Origin: Mallotus nudiflorus | Taxonomy: Eukaryota; Streptophyta; Magnoliopsida; Malpighiales; Euphorbiaceae | Assembly: GCA_947683625.1 (NCBI GenBank) | Contig: CANTUR010000283.1 | Span: 15,261,001 to 15,325,000 of the forward strand | Reading direction: 5' to 3' | Length of the DNA stretch: 64,000 bases | Shown: positions 60,054-64,000 of the stretch, piece after piece | How positions within the stretch are numbered: position 1 is the stretch's first letter | How the letters are laid out: each line of letters starts with the position of its first letter | Notes under the pieces: generated by a model | Told to the model about the DNA's origin: nothing | Seen by the model: only the letters and a program-made list of their open reading frames with translations | Databases searched by the model: none | Made by a program: the position numbers and the translations under genes

Positions 60054-60058
60054 ATTGT
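60054..60058. repeat. Target-site duplication, right copy (ATTGT)
   Basis: Immediately follows the 3' LTR end and equals 55130-55134. Confidence 0.8.
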
Positions 60059-61899
60059 AGTGTAAGTGGTTACTAGGTGCAGTAACCTTAAAGAATTGTT
60101 GATCCTTAATTCTGATTTTGAAATCTACCTTCTGGTTATGATCCACCTCCTGTATATTCACATGTGTAGGTTTTGATTAGCCATAAATTTGTGGGTTTTT
60201 GGCAACTTAAATTTACTGGCTTAAACTTGTAATAAACAAGCTAACACAGCATTTGTCAGTGAGTGCACTTCCTATCAGAGGACATATTTAGTTTCAAGTA
60301 CTTTTTTTGTTTTTTTTGAAAACTAGTTTCAAGTACTTAGAAACCTGAAAGTGAGCAGTTTATATATCAAAAAAAAAAAAAAAAAAAAGAAGGCAATTTT
60401 CATTATTTAACACAGAACTATGCACTTGGAAGTACGAAAAAGAACCTGATAATGATTTTTGTCTTTATTAAAATCACAATATGCATTAAATTTTATTAAA
60501 ATTTTTCTTTATTAATTTAAAGGTGACTCAGTTAATTATTTCATTTCAATTGATTAATAAAGTTGATTACTCACCTTACTAATAATTTAAATCTTATTTT
60601 TGCAGTCACTACTTTAAAAAAAATAATTTTTTTTTAAAATACATTAAGCCAATATTAGAGGCATACCCTTAAAGATAATTTGTTAAAGAAATAGAAAAAA
60701 AAGTATTGGAAGAGTTTTTGACTTTTTATAAGGTTTACCTAGTTGGATTTAGATTATTTAGAGCCCTACTGGCTATTAATGTCATAAATAATTATAAAAA
60801 AAAATAACATAACAATAAAAATATTTAAGCTTAATTCGTAATATTTCAAAAAAATAATAATTCATAAGTGTGTTTGCCTCTATTACTAAAAAAAATTCAT
60901 ATTTTTTAGAATCAACATCTATTGATTTAAAGTAGAAAAAAGTTTGAATTCTTTTAATTAAGGATTTAGATTCAAATTTTATATATAAAAATAGGTGTTG
61001 AAATAATTTTATTTTTTTACGAGTTCACTTGATTTAAATTTTAAAATAGTTAAAGTCAGTACTGAAGAATAGATAAATATGTATATATATTTGGAACATT
61101 CTTTGATCTTACAAAAAATGATACTCTTTGATGGAATTTGGAAGGTGAAGATGCTGAGAAAATTGGTTCCTAAAAGCTAAACTACGAAAAAGAATTTGGA
61201 AAGTGAAGCTTTATTGCTTTTCGATTTTTCTTTCTGTATCACTGCAAGTTTCCTTCTACACACAGTAATTCATGCATGTAATGTCGTGCAACACGCTTAA
61301 TTTGGATCATACGCATAAGCATGATCAAATAAATCTTTATTGAATTCAAAAAAGCAGTAGTGGCCATGCTCCTAACCCAGCAGACATGGACATTTTGTGG
61401 CTTTCACATGCTGCAAACAATGGAACAAGGACAAGTAGCAGCACCAGGTATTTGCATACTCCCTTTCAAAAGCAAGTCAAGTCAAGTTAGCTGCAAAATA
61501 CCATCAAGTTTTATGCAAATTTATTTTTCTCTTAACTATTTTTTATATTATCAAATTGTACACTTTAAGCTTTTATACATAATTTGATTTTGTTTAATCA
61601 AGTTTTATAATTTGATTTATTGCTTAACTGATATTCATGTTAGACTAATTCAACCTCTTGAATTACTTTTTAATTTAATAGATATTTCAATTTATTGTAG
61701 TCATGACTGACTAAAGTTTTTAGGTACAATAACTAAATTAAGTGAGCTTAATTACTTTGTTCTTAGCTAGTGTTCAGGTTAGGCATCGATCAATTAAAAA
61801 ACAACAACTTTCAATTTATCAACATAACATTTTTTCTCATTTTTTTTTGCCAAAAATCAGTGCTTTTTTTTCTAATTAATTAATTTCATTTCATTTCTT
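60059..61899. other. Intergenic DNA including the first copy of a direct duplication
   Basis: Contains copy 1 of a roughly 540-bp direct repeat (60290-60830). From 60830 to 61900 it is AT-rich, with a short open frame at 61360-61587 that I do not recognise and do not call a gene. Confidence 0.5.
60290..60830 (+). repeat. Direct duplication, copy 1
   Basis: Nearly the same sequence recurs at 63452-64000: GAAAACTAGTTTCAAGTACTT, AACCTGAAAGTGAGCAGTTT, TTTTTGCAGTCACTACTT and AAGCCAATATTAGAGGCATA, all in the same order. Copy 1 has an A-run at 60369-60390 where copy 2 has an AAT microsatellite. Confidence 0.9.
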
Positions 61900-63060
61900 C
61901 ACATTCAATAAATCTGATTTCTTTGCTGCTTTTTTAGCTTTTGAACAATATGTTGAGCGGCAATTCAATGAGAAAATAAAAATCTTTCATTTTGATAGTA
62001 GGGGAGAATTTATTAATTCTCATCTATCGTCTCATTTTCTTACCACAGGTATGGTTGAACGTCACTATATTATAGGATAATTAGGTATGACAATGTTGTT
62101 TCATAGTCATGCACCTCTATGTCGATGACATGCTTCTCATAAGGTCTTCCTCTGCACTTGTCACTTCTTTTATTCACACCTGAAGTCACGAATTTTCCAT
62201 GGATCTTGGCCCTGTTCATCATTTCTTTAGTGTTGTGGTCTCACCTACATTTGACAGTCTTCATCTCTCTCAGTCACATTATGCTCTCACTGTTCTTGAG
62301 CGCTCTCACTGTTTTTGAGCGGGCTCACATGTTGGATTGCAAGCCTATGTCTATTCCATTGGATGTCAAACTTAAACCTCCTGAATCTGCTCCTTCTTTT
62401 GCGGATCCTAGCTATTATTGTGGCATTGCTAGAGCTCTCCAGTACCTTACACTTACGTGACTCGATCTCTCTTACAGTGTGAAATATGTCTCCCAGTTCA
62501 TGAATTCGCCTACAACTGCTCACTTAAAGTTAGTTCATCGCATTCTTCAGTATCTCAAAGGCACGTTCTCTACTGGCTTACATCTTACCTCTAATACCTC
62601 ACTTGCCTCATCTGCTTTTTCTGATGCCGATTGGGCAGGTTACCCCACTACCCGATGCTCAACTACTGGCTATTGTACTTTTTTTAGGTCCAATATCATC
62701 TTATGGTGTGCTAAAAAGCAACACACCATCTCTCGTTCTAGCACTGAAGCCAAGTATCTATGGCTCATACCGATGCTAAACTTACTTGGCTTTCTTATCT
62801 TCTCAATGATCTTCGCATTTTTGGTTCATTGTCTCCAACTTTTTACTGTGATAACATTAGTGCTCTTTACTTGACTATTATTCGATTTTTAATGCTCGAA
62901 ATAAACATATCGAATTGGATTATCATTTTGTACGTGAACGCGTGGCTCTTGGGCTTCTTATCACTAAACAGATTCCTTCAACTTATCAGGTTGTCGGTCT
63001 TTTTACAAAATTTGTTCCAAAGACCACCTTAACTCGATTTCATACCGGACTGTGCCTCTA
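61900..63060 (+). pseudogene. Ty1/copia pol fragment (integrase piece fused to RT end and RNase H)
   Basis: The plus frame near 61900-62050 reads FAAFLAFEQYVERQFNEKIK and FDSRGEFINSHLSSHFL, the copia integrase core with its DS..GEF motif. It jumps directly to reverse transcriptase YVDDMLLI (about 62116), so most of RT is deleted. It continues EFSMDLGPVHHF, HMLDCKPMSIPLD, FADPSYYCGIARALQYLTLT, VKYVSQFMNSPTTAHLKLVH and LKGTFSTGLHL. RNase H follows: SAFSDADWAGYPTTRCSTTG and KKQHTISRSSTEAKY (62479-62760), then LYCDNISALYLT in another frame. Frameshifts, stops and a 20-bp duplication (62283-62322) make it non-functional. Gag, protease and the 5' LTR are absent. Confidence 0.9.
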
Positions 63061-63213
63061 GCCCCAGCTCAGTTTACGAGAAGGTATTGGCAAATCTGAT
63101 TTAGTTGAATGAGCCTTGGGAGTTATAAGGTATATTCCACGTCTAATGGAGAGATAAGGAAGGATGTGCTCATTCAAATATTATCTCAATATCAAGTCAA
63201 GGGATATGATTAG

Positions 63214-63434
63214 TGTTCAATATTCCTAGGAGTAATAACTTCCTACATTCATGCTAGTTCAATTGATAGAGGAAACTATAATTATTTTGTATCTTTAATT
63301 TACTTTCTCTCTGGATTCGTAGCTAATTTTATGTAATCAGTTGAGAAATATTAGCATAAACAATGATTATATATTCAGCTCTCTTTCTTGTATTGAGAAA
63401 AGAGTGAGATATAAAAATAAAAGAATTGCATTCA
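63214..63434 (+). mobile_element. Probable copia 3' LTR, 221 bp
   Basis: Begins TGTTCAATATTCCTAGG and ends TTGCATTCA, following the copia pol remnant at the distance expected for a 3' LTR. It contains typical copia LTR wording such as TTTTATGTAATCAGTTGAG and TATTGAGAAAAGAGTGAGA. No matching 5' LTR is present in the window, so the ends are inferred from TG/CA termini only. Confidence 0.55.
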
Positions 63435-63451
63435 AGTTTTTTTCTGTTTTA

Positions 63452-63527
63452 TAGTTTCAGGTATTTTTTTTTTTGAAAACTAGTTTCAAGTACTTGAAAC
63501 CTGAAAGTGAGCAGTTTATATATCCAA

Positions 63528-63582
<55 letters not shown>

Positions 63583-64000
63583 GCAATTTTTATGATTTAA
63601 CACAAAAGTATGGACTTGGAAGTACGATAAAGAACCTGATTATGATTTTTGTCTTTATTAAAATTATAATATGCATTAAATTTTATTAAAATTTTTCTTT
63701 GTTAATTTAAAGGTAACTCAGTTAATTATTTCATTTCAATTGATTAATAAAGTTTATTACTCACCTAACTAACAATTTAAATCTTATTTTTGCAGTCACT
63801 ACTTAAAAAATAATTTTTTAAAATGCATTAAGCCAATATTAGAGGCATACCCTTAAAGATCATTTGTTAAAAAAAAAAGTTAGATAGAAAAAAAATATTG
63901 GAAGAGTTTGTAACTTTTTATAAGGTTTACTTAGTTGGATTTAGATTATTTAGAGCCCTTGGGGCTATTAATTTCATAAATAATTATAAAAAAATAACAT
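63452..64000 (+). repeat. Direct duplication, copy 2 (continues past the window)
   Basis: Colinear with 60290-60830 and still matching at the last base of the window, so its right end is unknown. Differences are mostly single bases and run lengths. Confidence 0.9.
63527..63580. repeat. (AAT)n microsatellite
   Basis: About 54 bp of AAT units inside copy 2 of the direct duplication. It creates a spurious poly-Asn frame. Confidence 0.95.

Noticed and set aside
61360..61587. 75-codon open frame beginning MAMLLTQQ
   Set aside because: The first 35 codons look less random than the surroundings, but I recognise no family and the rest is AT-rich filler.
63507..63689. Poly-asparagine open frame
   Set aside because: Produced by the AAT microsatellite.
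60290..64000. The 540-bp direct repeats as the LTRs of the copia remnant
   Set aside because: A TG...CA copia LTR end lies at 63214-63434, inside the right repeat boundary, and the repeats have no TG/CA ends or primer-binding site.

Overview
This is a nuclear genomic window from a flowering plant, most likely a eudicot. The evidence is AT-rich DNA, intron-containing genes with canonical GT/AG junctions that splice into full-length plant proteins, a plant-specific chloroplast-division gene (PDV2), two tandem class 1 phytoglobins, and plant-type LTR and LINE retroelements. The species cannot be told from the sequence alone.

Layout. Positions 1-12.5 kb are a nest of decayed retroelements. They hold the end of one LTR family (to 3238), two inverted copies of a Ty3/gypsy LTR (3240-4006 plus; 4972-about 6060 minus), a broken gypsy pol on the minus strand (6245-7520), and a LINE (8372-12517) with an A-tail and a 14-bp target duplication. 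After an AT-rich repeat zone the genes begin: a seven-exon SAM-dependent methyltransferase (14109-16072), a seven-exon ARIADNE RBR ubiquitin ligase (18992-22681), an eleven-exon MIP1-zipper/DUF547 protein (29462-33607), PDV2 (36445-38843), the two phytoglobins (39492-40711 and 41601-43121), and a minus-strand PADRE/DUF4228 gene (47096-47590). From 50 kb on, mobile DNA returns: a 3.35-kb solo LTR with a 5-bp target duplication (50340-53689), a 4.9-kb LTR element with no recognisable proteins and a 5-bp target duplication (55135-60053), a deleted Ty1/copia fragment (61900-63434), and a 540-bp direct duplication around it.

The genes are unrelated housekeeping or stress genes and show no operon-like or cluster logic, apart from the tandem phytoglobin pair. 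The most interesting single observation is that the upstream phytoglobin has no start codon at the usual place. An open, correctly phased chain of two extra exons gives it a predicted N-terminal extension of about 74 residues. No bacterial-style system, CRISPR array, rRNA or tRNA gene was seen. Exon coordinates were assigned by eye from splice signals, reading-frame continuity and remembered family sequences, without transcript data.
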